DNA of 64,000 nt, from positions 2,050,564-2,114,563 of the forward strand of contig RSEF01000002.1 in NCBI GenBank assembly GCA_003993805.1, read 5' to 3'. Source of the DNA: Himantopus leucocephalus (taxonomy: Eukaryota > Chordata > Aves > Charadriiformes > Recurvirostridae). The position numbers were made by a program, and so were the translations under genes. The notes beneath the pieces were generated by a model, which made no database searches, was not told the origin of the DNA, and was given only the letters and a program-made list of their open reading frames with translations. This document shows, one piece after another, positions 47,775 to 61,039 of this stretch; the first letter of the stretch is position 1; each line of letters starts with the position of its first letter.

Positions 47775-48380
47775 AGCGTGGCCAGCGGGCTGAGGGAGGT
47801 GATTCTGCCCCTCTACTCCACTCTCGTGAGACCACACCTGGAGTACTTCATCCAGCTCTGGGGGTCCCAACATAAGAAGGACATGGACCTGTTGGAGCGG
47901 GGCCAGAGGAGGCCACGAAGATTATCGGAGGGCTGGAGCACCTCTGCTATGAAGGCAGGCTGAGACGGTCGGGGTTGTTCAGCCTGGAGAAGAGAAGGCT
48001 CCAGGAAGACCTCATTGCAGCCTTTCAGTACTTAAAGAGGGGTTATAAGAAAGATGGGGGCAGACTTTTTAGTAGAGCCTGTTGTGATAGGACAAAGTGT
48101 AATGACTTTAAACTAAAAGAGGGAAGATTTAGACTAGGAAGGAAGAAAATTTTTACAATGAGGGTGGTGAAACCCTGGCTCAGGTTGCCCAGAGAGGTGG
48201 TAGATGCCCCATCCTTGGCAACATTTGAGGTCAGGTTGGATGGGGCTCTGAGCATCCTGATCTAGTTGAAGATATCCCTGCTCATTGCTAGGGGGGGGAT
48301 TGGACTAGATGACCTTTAAAGGTTCCTGCCAACCCAAACCATTCTATTGTTCTATGATTCAATCATTCTATGATTCTCTA
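47775..48380 (+). mobile_element. CR1 LINE, 5'-truncated, well preserved 3' end, plus strand
   Basis: Two plus frames cover most of the ORF2 C-terminus: one with VASGLREVILPLYSTLVRP and YFIQLWGSQHKKDMDLLERG, the second with MFSLEKRRLQEDLIAAFQYL and NDFKLKEGRFRLGRKKIF, ending in RLDGALSILI and a stop at the usual place. They lie in different phases, so a frameshift falls at about 47920-47975. The tail at 48335-48380 has several attctatga-type units. The 3' untranslated part (gttgaagatatccctgctca) puts it in the same subfamily as 49597-49831. Confidence 0.96.
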
Positions 48381-49596
48381 TGCTCATATAGATGTAGCTA
48401 TGGTGGCAGGGAGTTTTCAAGATTAAGTATTTAACATGTTTCCTGACAGGACTGAACAGTTATATGGTGTCAGGAATGAGATAAAAATAATGTTAATGAC
48501 AGATGTCTCCCGCTTTGGAGTTCACAACTGTTCATAATGATCAGACGTGAGGAGAAAATCTCATGTTGGAATAAATTGCAGCCAGAATGGCATTTCTTGA
48601 CATCTTTGCCTAGCATCTGGCTAAGGTTGATTTCTCAGTGAAGTAGATATTTGATCCTGTCTGGCAAGTGTTATGACCTTGTGCTCTTCCATGAAGAACT
48701 AAGATGCTGACATGAGAAAGAAGAATATGGTTAAGAATAAATAAAAAGGAAGATAAAACCAGCCAAATCCTTTTAGCATAACTGATTTGATTTTCCTTTA
48801 CATTGGCATAGGTTTTCCTTGAAGAAGGAAGAGGTGGGAACATGCACTAGTGATGTGTCCCTGCAAGAGCCATCCATTATGCTTTGAATGAAAATCGGCT
48901 TAATGCTAACAAGATTTGAGGCCTTTATTTATTCCAACCACACAGACACATGGATCAGACTTGAAGGTTCATAGATGATTTTGCCTAATGCTAGTTATCT
49001 TTGACAGCATTTACTTTGATTGAGTTTATTCCCCTTGATGTGATTACACATATGATATGTGCATCGGGCAAAAGGACACTGCTAATGCCATTGCCGTTAA
49101 ATCTTGCTGCCCTTGCGTCATGCAAAATCCCTGTTCCAGCTCTGAGCCATATAAATCTATTGGGTTTAATCAATCAGGATCACATTTAGTGCAGTCACAA
49201 TGCAGTCACATTGGTGGCTTCACTGTTCTAGTCAGTGAAAACTAATGCAAACAGACTGCCACCAAGCACAACTGAGGCAGCCCTGCAGCTCAAAGCCTGC
49301 AATGAGCTTCTGGGCAACGTTCTTCTCTGTTACACTCCAAAATCCGGAACAACTTTATTGGCCTCTGTCCATTCACTTCAGATTAGCACCTGTGCAGTGG
49401 AGACCTTGGATCCATGCGAGGGCTTTGCTCCACTTAAGACAGCAGATTAGAAAGCCCTTCTTGCTTTCCTATTCCACGCTTAGTGCATAAAAACCTTCCT
49501 AAAGAAAACCTTCACCAAATTTAGTTTTCTTTAACACAGCACTACAGATTTCCATGGTTCAAATGCTGATTTGCAAGGGATGTAGCCATCTGTGAG
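48381..49596. other. unique non-coding stretch between two inverted CR1 copies
   Basis: About 1.2 kb with frames of at most 81 codons and no recognisable gene. It forms the spacer of the inverted CR1 pair. Confidence 0.65.
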
Positions 49597-49831
49597 TCAT
49601 AGAATAGTTTCGGTTGGAAGGGACCCTTAAAGGTCACGTAGCCCAACCTTCCCTGCAATGAGCAGGGACATCTTCAACTAGATCAGGTTGCTCAGAGCCC
49701 CGTCCAACCTGACTCTGAATGTTTCCAGGGATGGGGCATCTACCACCTCTCTGGGTAACCTGGGCCAGTGTTTCACCACCCTTATTGTAAAATATTTCTT
49801 CCTTATATCTCATCTAAATCTTCCCTCTTTC
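49597..49831 (-). mobile_element. CR1 LINE 3'-end fragment, minus strand
   Basis: The plus strand starts tcatagaatagtttcggttg, includes gagcagggacatcttcaact and ggatggggcatctaccacct, and ends near catctaaatcttccctcttt. It is the complement of the last part of ORF2 and the 3' untranslated region. About 235 bp remain, closely resembling the tail part of the 47775-48380 copy. Confidence 0.95.
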
Positions 49832-50474
49832 CCTGCAGACCTCTGGAGGTAATGACAACTTTTCCGTGCTCTCCGATCCCCGCTGTAACCCACAACCCTA
49901 AGAACACAGTATGGCTCCAGTTCTCTAAGCTGAGCCTGTTGGATTTGTCTCTAAGATGCTTACTGGTGTCTTTAACTTCAAGAAATCATATTAGCAGGAA
50001 GACTCAGAGTCATACACAGGGGCTTAGAGTTCAAGGCGGGGAGGGCTGAGCTCAGCAAGATAGTGTACATTCTTCACCTGTGAATTCTCTTAGGTCCAGA
50101 TTGACTGATGTGTTTAACTTAATTGCCACTTGGAGGAGGCTTTGATTAATTTGGCTGTGCATTGTGGAATTTATATCTTCTCAAAGTGAAGCAAGTTGCC
50201 TTGCATTCCCTTTTACTGTGAACTAAAAGTATGCTTGCGGAGACTGCTCGAAAATAGCTGGTGTGCACTAGTTTTCAGCTTTCTTTACTACACACCAATT
50301 CCCGAATAGGAAAATGTATTAGACATTTCACATTGTTTTCTTAGGTTCCAAGCTCACTTTTCATAAATTGTTGGCATTCCTGAGACGTCTGCTGAGCTGC
50401 TAGCTAATGCTATCAGTGCCTAAAGATCCCAATGGTAAACATTCTTAAGTATTTCTGCAGGTGCTTATTGCAGA
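49832..50474. other. unique non-coding stretch
   Basis: No gene, RNA or repeat family recognised between two CR1 3' ends. Confidence 0.65.
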
Positions 50475-50646
50475 TATAGAATCATAGAATCACAGAATGG
50501 TTTAGGTTGGAAAGGACCCTGAAGATCACCTAGTTCCAACCCCCCTGCCATGGGCAGGGACACCTCCCACCAGACCAGGTTGTTCAAAGCCCCCTCCAGC
50601 CTGGCCTTGAACACCTCCAGGGATGGAGCTTCCACAACTTCTCTGG
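50475..50646 (-). mobile_element. CR1 LINE 3'-end fragment, minus strand
   Basis: The plus strand begins tatagaatcatagaatcaca, then gaatggtttaggttggaaag, ccctgccatgggcagggaca and cacctccagggatggagctt, stopping at acaacttctctgg. About 172 bp. The 3' untranslated region differs from the copies near 48-49.8 kb, so it is another subfamily. Confidence 0.96.
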
Positions 50647-53432
50647 CCTCTTAAGGCTCAGACTGAACTGTGGTACCACTGGAGCCTGCTGATTCACACA
50701 GTTTTGTTAATTAACTGGGCAATCACTAAATGAAAGGCAGAAATGAAAGATATGCTGGTTGTCTTGTCTTTTTTACACCCTGACCTGTTTCCTTGCATAG
50801 GTGTTAGCTTACCTGTTAAGTTAAAGACTGATATTTTTAAGGTCCTAAACTGTTTCCATATGGAAGATGACAAAAACAGACTATTTATGAATTGCAACAC
50901 TAAAACTTCAATACTTGCCATCTCCTAAAAGCCTGGCTTCCCTGCCCAAGGAGCACAGAGAAGCAAAGAAGGCAGCTGTTTGGGGTGGAAAAGAGTCGAG
51001 TCCCTCCTCTCATGGAGGTACCTCCAGGTATGTCCTTTATCTCCAGAGCAACGGAATAAGCTGAACCGTGTCCTGATGGTTTGTTCGGTATTATTAGATC
51101 CACACTGCAACTACATGAAATGAATCAGGTCTTGTTTGTCCACCCCACACACCTCCCTCCCTTCCCTACCCCCCAAGGTTACAAGAAGCACTGTCACAGC
51201 CCTCAGCCCTATAATGAAAGACCAAAGGTCACAACTGTGGTGAGCTGCGCAAAGACAGCAGAAGAGATCCCAGCATCGTAGGGCTCTGGTCTGCCAGTGA
51301 ATTTATCTGAGGTGAATGGTTGAATAGGTTTATTGCCTCTTTTATAATTCCTTTGCAAGAACCTGATACTGTCTGGACCTTGTGTAGGAAAACCCGGGCT
51401 CAGACTGATGGTGGTGAACACCCAGCAAAATGTTTGAACGATTAGGAGGTGTGATGACTAAGAGTTTCTTATGAAGCAGCTCTTCATAGGTACTATCTAA
51501 GCAATCTGTACAGTTCTGGGGTGTTTTTCTTACTACCACCTTTATTTCTGCTTTTCTATTGTTTGGATTGTTCATTGTTGGTAAAACCATATTGACTGTA
51601 TTGAGTTATTGTCTAGCACACGACCACGCACGCACAGAGAACAGGATGTTACGACACCTCTTATGACATCAGAAAAAAATAGCAATGCGTGGCAAGAACT
51701 TCTGAAGCCTCTTTGACTGGAAGATCTGTGCCCTTTGTAAACCATTGCCCACTTATAAGATTGCAAACTGAGGCATACAGAAGAAATCGTTCCCCAAATG
51801 ACCGTGATCCTCATCACTCAACCTACTGAGATTCTCAACGCACCTGTCCCTGAGCTGCTGTCTGCTTTACTGAGCTCCTATATACACTGTTCTTTTTCCT
51901 CTTCTGAATTAAAATGAGTTTCATACTAGCCAGGTTTCATTACCTTGTTTATCCTTGAAAAATACTTGTGTATCTCAAACTCAACAAAACATATCTGATT
52001 TTGTTTGCAGATGATTTTTACCTCCCACAAAATAACTAAGAGAACATTCAGTTTGATTGCGTTCATTTATTTGCCTATTAGTCTGTTTGTAGCTATAATA
52101 AGAAAGCAAATGATTCCACTGTATATTTTATTTATGTGATTTGTCTGAATAGTAAACTGCAGAGCCTGATTCAAAAACTAAAAATTATGGAGTCATGGCA
52201 TCCAAAGTCCTAATTGGAAGCATTATACAGAGGATTTGCAAGTTACCGAGCTTGCATGCAGAGTCAGAAACAGAACCTAAACTTCCTTCTCCTCCTCTCA
52301 CTGCATTCAAAGTTTGGGGCTGCTCAAATCCGTGCAGAACACCTTTATCCACCCCAACACTTTATCAACCCTCAAACAGTTAGGAACCTTCAGAAATAAA
52401 CTATCTTTATGTTGTTCACTGGTGTCTTTAAGTGAGTGCTTAATTTTTGCTGTCTCCAGTGGGGTGACGCCACTTTATAGTTCACTGGTTTGCGAACCGC
52501 CTTAGTTGTACATGATCTAAAGTGGGAGTAGTGGCAAAGCACCTCCGGCTTAAAAATCCTGTGAGGATAACCAGGCGCTTGCCCTATATCATGTTACAGT
52601 TTTTAACCCTGCATCACTTTCTGGAACAGCCTATCTCTCCTTGGAGGTTTTCAGACCAGCTAGTAAAGTGTAATTAAATTTCTCCGTTTGTTATGATCAA
52701 TGGCATGTAGCAGGTTTTGCAATTATTTTACTTTTAGTATTTTTGAAGCGGAAAGACCAGGTTTCCCCTCCTGTGTTACAGGCTTGTAAGACACACGGCC
52801 ATTACATTTGTTGCCTACATCATGGGAATACGTTATGGAGGAGTTTTTAGGAACAGGTTGTATCCTGCCAGAGATGAAAAAAAATATAAAAATGAGCCTA
52901 GGTTGTTATTTTTGAAGCAGTGTTCTTTTTATGAGTGTTCCTAAGGATGCGGTCAGCAGATCCATTTCATAATTGTTTCTGTGTCCTGCTGCGTGCAAGG
53001 CACTTTAAAAAGGTACTTTATTAGTATAAATGAGGGAAAAGTCCTGGCTCATAGTTCACTAAAACCCCCGACTTGATGAGTCAGTATATTTCTTCTTCTT
53101 TCCACCTCCAAGCAATTATTCTGATCTATGGAACAACATTGATGAATCAAATGGGTTCTATTAGTTATATAGACATAATTTACAAAGTTTTAATGGAAAC
53201 AAATTAATTAGATCTGAATTTCTTATTAAATAGGGGAAAAGAATCAGAAACGTAGCATGATTGCTGTCTGGGAAGGTGAATCCAGATAAAGTAGGAATAA
53301 GACAGGCACAAGTCCTTAAAGTGTGTGTACTTAGTGTGTGAAACAGATTACCTCTAAGTCTGGTAAACGGTGCATGGCGTGAGGTGCTCAGGCCCAAATA
53401 AGATATTTTTATTTCACCCTCCAAACCTATCT

Positions 53433-53451
53433 CCCCCCCAACCCCCACCCC
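53433..53451 (-). other. G-quadruplex-capable tract on the minus strand
   Basis: The plus strand has C7-AA-C5-A-C4. The minus strand therefore reads G4-T-G5-TT-G7, which fits the four-run rule (G3+ with loops of 1-7) if the last run is split. No promoter or gene is nearby, so a role is not implied. Confidence 0.5.
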
Positions 53452-54917
53452 AAAATCAATGCAAATTAAAAATTGAAGTTAAAGTTCAGACCCAGATATC
53501 TGATGCCAAAGTGAAAAGAAACACCTGATCTGAATATTAAAAAGTTATCGATTAAATTAAACTGTTTCCTGGGAGAATTTGTCAGGATCTCAGCTTTGGA
53601 TTAAACTGTTCAAAACAGTACTGTGCTTGGGAACAGATCATGCTCACCTTAGCCACATGTATTGGTGGTTTGTATCAGGATTTGGGTGTAGACACTTTTG
53701 GACTCGTTTATGGTGGAAATGACTTTTTTCCCCCACACACTGTATTTTTAGGGCCAGTTTTTTGTTTGTGCTTCTCATGGTGGGAGACTCTGAGTTTAGC
53801 CGCCTTCTGTGCAGATGTCTCGCTCTGAGCTGGAGGGCTCCTTCTACAACAAATGGATTGAAAAAAACGCAACCTTCCGTGGTAAAATTCACTCAGTCTA
53901 TTTTAGACACTTATTTTAGGACCTGTAATGTCCTGCACTCCTTTGCATATCCTTACTACATTTCCTGTACCTGAAAGTCAGCCTAGGAGACAGTTCACAT
54001 TTATTTTTAGGCAGATCAATCCTGTGCTGCTGTTGCTTCTTTTTTTTGGTACTCTCTAATTTGTAATTATTACACAATTATATTTTTTTGTAAGTTGGGA
54101 GGTGGAGACAAACCTTTTGGTTCTGGGTTTGCACAGCACTTCAGTACCAAAATAATAATCAGAAAAAAACTCTTGAGTCTGGAGCCCATAGTTTGAAGGC
54201 AGTTGTGCCTCTTTGGGTTCAGACTGGTTAATCAAGGCTAAAGTCTCATCCTGCTTTATCTCAGCAATACCTCAGCAAAAACTTTAACTAAAGGTCACCC
54301 GGACTCCTGTGCGGAGCTCCATGTTGCTGAGGTTGTGCCGTTACTGGTATCTTCTTATATCTTGGACTGCCATGTAGATAAATATTTCAACATGTGGCAC
54401 TTTCTGATGAGACAATGGCCTTTTGGCATTCAGATGGATGGGAAGAGAGGAACCTGCACTGGGCATCGTTCCCATAACATATTTCATTAAGTCCCTGCCT
54501 TTCGCACAGTGCAAACTGTGTGCTTTCACAGTAAGAGGAGCAGAATGCAGAATGAACGGAGAAGGCTGTACCTGCTCTCCTACAATTTCTTTCTTCCCCA
54601 GAATAGCCACAAAATTGTGTCAGAGAAGAAAATTGCTGCATCATTTTCCAGACAGATGCTAGTCTGAAAATTCTCTCTCCTAGGTGCAACAAATTGCTGA
54701 CAAAGCAATAAGTAAAAATTAGAAAAAAAGAAAAATCCTGAAACTTAGAGTCTTTTTGGCTGTGTGTTTGCAGTTGCTCCTTGTACAATCAAAAGATAAT
54801 TAGCCATTTTATTTGTCGGCAGCTCATCTTCTGGACAGTCCACCGTGTGTGTCTTCTAGCCCAGTGCTCCACCAGTGACACCTACTGGCTAACACCACCC
54901 TCGGCACCCCACACGCT

Positions 54918-54943
54918 GGTGGGACCAGACGGTGGGACCAGAC
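54918..54943. repeat. 13-bp tandem duplication (ggtgggaccagac x2)
   Basis: Two exact adjacent copies of a 13-mer, a small replication-slippage duplication. A third partial copy is suggested by gtggtccaagaccag just downstream. Confidence 0.8.
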
Positions 54944-57900
54944 GTGGTCCAAGACCAGGGTGGCATGGAAAAGCAGACACTGGAGAACTATCACTGCTGA
55001 GAAGATGAGCCATGTGAAGGGTTTGCTCAGTTGTGAAACCCTCAAAATTCTTTTGACCAGCACCATCCTTGGATCACAGCCAAGTTATGAGGCATTTCAT
55101 TACTGATTAATATTCAAAAGGGCACGATGCACATGCCCGTGGGCACAACTGGTTTGACAAATGTCCAATACATCTGATTGAGTGCTGTAGTGCCTCTTGA
55201 GTAAGTGAAGTTTTGGGATCAGCCCCATCTTTAGATTCATTGTCTTCATCTATTCTCTGAGTAAAAATTATTGTGAAAGGTGGTATTATTATGACTCTTG
55301 CAAAAGTGAAAACTTGGCCAATGATAATCATGTGACCATTGAATAAAAATCATCCAGCTATTCAATCAGCTGTCACACAGTTTCCAAAAAGATTCCCATT
55401 GCCTAGCCTCCAGGTACTGTATTTTAAGCCATAGCTATGGAATCAGTTAACACTTACAGAAACCACAAAGAATTGCCTTGAAAGGGGGAATTTCTGAAAG
55501 TTTGGATACAGTGATGTTTTATATTTGGTCTCTGGTACATGAATGTGTGCGTTAAAGTTGTCATTCTTAAACTTCAGTATATCATCAATGATCATTAACA
55601 TTTGGTTGAACCCCTCCTCCAAAACAAATACAAAATAAATGACAAACATCAAGCTGAATTCTAAAGTTCAACCATGTTTGTGCCCTTTAGTATTCATTAT
55701 TTGCAAACATTACTCAACATCCAGTCCCTGTTAGAGATGAACTGCCGGTTGTTTATTTGAAGCCATTGAACCATGTAAGGCAGGCAACACTTTGTAGCCT
55801 AGCAGCGAGCCAAAAATAAACCATACTGTGTGAAACACTGACAAGCAATGGTGTTTCTACCTTTTATTTTTTTAACACCCTATGTCTTGGCCAAATAGAA
55901 GTGGTGTTTAAGCAACTGTTAGGTGACACCTTTTTGCAAAACACCTTTTTGGGAAGCTATTCCACCGCCCAAATCCCGATGTTTGGCTTCTGTTTGCATA
56001 GAAGACACTTTTTTTGTTTTGCTTTAAATAAGAATTATTAGCTTTCTAAATGAGGTTACTATCTTTCCGCCTCCACTGAAAAGACACATTTCTGCATCCT
56101 TTTTCCTACGAAAAACCAAAGGAACAGACTTCAGCTGTTCCCACTGTGGTAGACCTTCTTGCTGTTGTCATTTCACCTTAGTGATTTCATTGGCACAAAG
56201 TCACAGTGAAAAGCTAACAGATAAGGTCTGTTTCTGCTAAAGAGCAGACATCACTGTGGTCATTACAATGACCACATACCCCTCCTGTCTTGCTTCCAGA
56301 TATGCAGTGCATTTCCTTGGTTTCATGCTATAAAAAACATCTGCCTTGTGGGCTGTAACACAGCCTTCGGATTACATCACGCACTTTTTATTGGAAAAAT
56401 ATCCAAATGCTTTAAAAATGATAATTATTTCCTAGGGCTACAGGAGCACTCTACAGAGTCCAGAGAAGACATGGATGGAACACTATGTCAGGTGGATACA
56501 GCACTGTGCTTTAGAGATGTCTAATCTTGAACAGGATGGACAGGAGCTACATTATCATTTGGCCTGGGACCAGGGAAATCTCCCTGCGGTGAATGCATCC
56601 AGCAGTGTAGATAGGGCTTAAGGATTTGTAGACCATATCCTAAGGCGCTTTCAGTGAGAACTGTGGGAGTTCACCAGATGGTCACTTCTAACATTTGCTT
56701 CGATAGTCTGACGTGCTACAGACCTGCTTTAAATCCAAATGTGTTCACAGGCGATATTTTCTTGCTACCATTTGGACATTTCTCAGTCAGCAGGCTCAAA
56801 AGATACTGTTATTTGTTGAGGTCCTATAATTCCATAGTTGGCAGGCAACTCGCATCTATATTTTCGGCTCGTTTAGAGGGTGAGAGAATTGTTCATTTGT
56901 TTTCCCATGCAGAGAATGGAATAGAAAAATCAGTTCTACCAAGTGACAATAAATTCACCGGACTTTGTCTGACTACAAGAGGGTCTGCACTGTGACTAAC
57001 TTTGTTGTAGTCACCTAAGGTCCAAGATTTGTCTGAGATACTCTGATGTCTACTTGAGGAGGAATTGCCCTTTGAAAGGGCTTTTTTGTTTCCATTGACT
57101 GAAGGCAAATAGTTCAGATTTGGATATCCCTAACACAAATATCTATATTTTGTCTACATACCATGATGCCTTACTTCCACATTGTGAGATTCTTGAGGAA
57201 GAGGTTAATCTACACTGAACAACATGCACAGCCAGCTCCTCTAAATAATGACAAATTTCCTATCCTGTTCTTATATACACATATTTATATTGCAAATCTC
57301 TTGGTAGCATGATGCTTTGCTTACCTCATTTGGCTTTTTTGGGTTTGAATCAGGTTTAACCAACCTATTGTTTCCTGTTATGTTGGATACTCCAAAATGT
57401 GGAATTCACAGGAATGTAGAACACAGGGTAAAACTGAGGACTTGCAACTCCCAGTGTAAGTAAAACAAAGAAGGTGGACAGTATCTAATGTGCCATATTA
57501 GAAAGAACTTTCAGAGCTTAGATGTACAGCTTAACTGGAAGAGGCAGCCAATATTGCCCTTTGTACTCGGTTAAATTCCAAACACCTTGCCTAATAGCTA
57601 TTCTACTGAACATAAAGAAAAACAATGCAGAAACCTTCCTTGGATTAGTGGAAAACTTAGTGGAATCAGGAGCTATTAGAAATGGAGATAGATCTGACCT
57701 ACTTTAATTTGAAATCTTTGAAAATCTCTGGCAAATCTTCAAGATCTTTGAAATATCAGGCAAAGGTCAATATTTAGTTGTACATCACTAAGACAGGTTC
57801 CTTCTCCAGCTTGTAGTCCTCAGTTCCCATTATTTTCTATAAAATAAGGGCTTTAGGACTGAATGCAAAGCTTTCCCTACTCAAAGCTCAAGGACACTGA

Positions 57901-60509
57901 GGGTAGATTGTAATGATATTTTAACCATGGTCCAATGGATCTAGCTTTCCTTTACATTGGCCCATAAACATCCTTAGGTTTTTCCTTAAAATATTATTCC
58001 ATTTCCCTCAAAACCTTGAAAATTTACTACAGAATCAGGCTGACATCTGAAAGATTAATTACACTTCTGATGTGAGCAGGGTAACTATCACATTACCCAA
58101 TGTATTAGAGTAAGAGGAAAAGTCTCATGCCTCTCTAGTGCGGAAATAATATTTACGAGAAAAAAAAAACCACGTGAAACTTAGAAATACAGGCTCTGCT
58201 AAACAGCTCTATAAATAAAGAAGAACACATCAGGAGAACTAAACAGGTGTGGAAACCACCATAAATTGTACCATTGAGAAGGTGGTGACATGTAATGATA
58301 GAACATTAAGATCATCATTCAAACTGACTGTCTCTGAAAGGTGTTTCTTGTCTGCTTTACTACATGTTAACCCCCTACTTGATGAATGCTTATTGAAAAA
58401 AAAAGTCACAGTTCCTTTAAAGGAGGAGTTGCTGCTTATGAGATATAACATTTAGAACAACATTACTAGATGATTTCAGCGTATTTATAGCTTGCGCGCA
58501 GTTTCGCATTTCACAAAACCAGAAGAGTAGGGTTTGGGCAACTCAAGTGGTGATTCATATCTCATTATTTTAGATGTCTAAATGTTAAATGTGCAGATCT
58601 ATGCTGGTCCGAACTTAAGAAAGCTCTCTTTATAGAAAATATAGAGAAAGTAGAGAGAAAAAGTTGCCTCCAGAAATTTATTCATTTGGTGACCATTTTA
58701 TGACTGTGTTAGATGGAGATGAATTGCTCCCTGGAGGTGTTGATATCTCTCCAAGAGTGCTAAAGGGAAACCGTACTGCCCAGTTCAGATTTAGACGTTT
58801 AAAAATTGGATTTTGAAGTCAGGTTGCAAGAATCATATTGAAGTGATGTTGTTATGTTCCAAATTTATTTAGTGGAAAAGGAGGCCAGAGAATGGGTAAG
58901 CTATGGAAAAGCTGCAAGTACCAAATTTATCAAAAAAAAGCAGCAGTTGTATCACCACCATTAAAATCAAATTCTATTTTAACTCATTGAATAGGCACAT
59001 GGAAATAGGAAGATAATTTCTTAAACTAAGGATTCTCAGGGCTTTCTTTTCATAGTTACTCATTTCTGGTCTTAAAACTCAAGTGATCCCTAATTTCAGA
59101 ACCAAGTCCCTTTTTTGGCTTATTGCACTCTTCATCCTCTATCAGTGATCAGGCCACTGTCATTGGGACCTCCAGGGTTGTTCTTGTCAGCCACTTCTAT
59201 CTACTGTTATATATGTGTTATTGGCATTATATGTAATCTTAAAGCCACCTAGGCTGTTGTGAGCCTGACAAAATGACTGTTCACTGCAGTCTGCTTGATC
59301 CCAGTCACTTTCAGCTGTGACTTAAACCTCATAGATAAAGCATTTCTGTCCCAGCAAAGTTGTCTAAGTTTTATTTTTCTCCCATGTTTTCTGAGTGAAA
59401 CTAGTTCTGCTACAAGGAACTCTGATAATAAAGAAAAAACATCAGCTTTAACACATTTATACATGCCCAAGAAGTTTGAAACCTGTTGAGGTTTCAAGCA
59501 TCTAAAAATGCTTGACAGGAAATATTAAGCAGTGATTTTACAGGTGTTACATGAGGACAATGAAGACATCTGGAGTCACAGCCAAATACAGTCTGAACAG
59601 GAAGAACCACAGTGTCTGAAGACCTGGGCACCATCCTCAGTATTCACAGTGGGGATTCAAATCTTCAACGTGTTCTCGCAAGCCAGAAGAGTTGGTTGAC
59701 TCCAGCCTTGTTCCTGTAGTGAGTGTGGGAGGGATGATGGCGAGGGGAGAGGAGTCTGTGTGTATACCACTTCTATAGCTCTCTCTGTTTTCGCTCAGAG
59801 AGGAGAAAAGGTCAAAAAGCCAATGTGTCCTTCCCAGCCTCAGGCCCCATCACACATGCTAAAATCTAGCAGAGAAGGAAGATCGATACCTTCCTCCCTT
59901 TTATTTGCCAGTGAAGGCAATTCAGAGCTGGTACCTTCTCACTTGCAGCTTGAGGTTTGACACCATGGTGTTGCAACAAACCTGGCTGATAAATAGGCTC
60001 TCTTTGCAAAGCTGAGCAGGAAAGTGCATCAGCTTTCTGGTCCTCTTTCCATTCTGTAGGCAGAAAAAGGTATGATCTACTTCAGTGCCTCCCTGGGGTT
60101 AATTTAATCAAACACGCTTTTTTGGTGATAGACAATGCTGTCCATCCCTTCCCAAACTCAGGAGGAATCTGCTGTGGTCTTGCCCTGGGTATTAACGTGA
60201 CCAATGTGGTGTCTTTCTGGCAGATACTAATGGCCAAGAACAAACAGACGCATCTTTGAGGGTAGAAATTCGACAGGGATGAGCGTGACTTCTGATGGGT
60301 ACTGCAGTACCCCAAGACTCAAACCCACATGAACACCCGTCACTACCAGGATAGAACACCATCTCAAGGACATACAGTTTATTGTCTTAATCAGATTTCT
60401 AAGCCACTCAATATATTTAAATTCCCAATGGAAAGCCATATCTGCCTTCTTGCACATTTCTGCCTTCGGGAAAGTTTTCTCTCAGCTTAATTTGCTTTAT
60501 CAAAGTGAA

Positions 60510-60530
60510 ACACACACACACATATACACA
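60510..60530. repeat. (AC)n microsatellite, short
   Basis: acacacacacacatatacaca, about 21 bp with one AT interruption; too short to be very unstable. Confidence 0.85.
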
Positions 60531-61039
60531 GGTAATTCATATGGAAGTGCATGAGAATTTTTTCTTCCAGGGGCATTTGAATTGAAATGGTGCTTCTGCT
60601 TTGAAAGCCAGTGTACAATGAATAAATTCTTCTACAGGATGTTCTCCATACACACCTATTCAAGCTGCATTTATTTACAACAGAAATAACCTGGACTCTT
60701 TCATGCTTCTATTCGTACTACAGAACCGCAGAAAAATAGTCTGGATTACTTGGCTGTCATGATTAATGCATTTTAAAACATAAGATCAGAATGATTTGCT
60801 TAAAAATAAGTGGAACTCAACTATTATATATTTTCATTTTTTCCATATTTTTAAGATGAACGATTCAACAGAGACTAAGAAAAATTAATGAGGACAGCAG
60901 TTATTCTGTATTTTCCACATATGAAAATATAAAACTACAGTAACCCAGGCTGTAGAATAATAAAAAACTAAACTGTAAAATGCATCTAAACCTTGCCTGG
61001 CTCAAAGCAGGATAATTCCCATATGATGATCCATATACG

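Larger units (their letters stand above)
50647..61039. other. 10-kb repeat-poor non-coding stretch
   Basis: No CR1, LTR or gene is recognisable. Most open frames are below 100 codons; the largest (54387-54788, -, 133 codons; 56654-56995, +, 113 codons) show no domain. Local items are a C-rich tract at 53433-53451, a 13-bp tandem duplication at 54918-54943, a hairpin at 57067-57081 and an AC repeat at 60510-60530. Much of 55-60 kb is AT-rich with few CpG. A stretch this poor in repeats could contain conserved non-coding elements, which cannot be judged from one sequence. Confidence 0.6.

Noticed and set aside
57067..57087. Hairpin gccctttgaaagggc followed by a T run, like a bacterial terminator
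   Set aside because: This is bird nuclear DNA, where such terminators do not act; no RNA polymerase III gene lies upstream.
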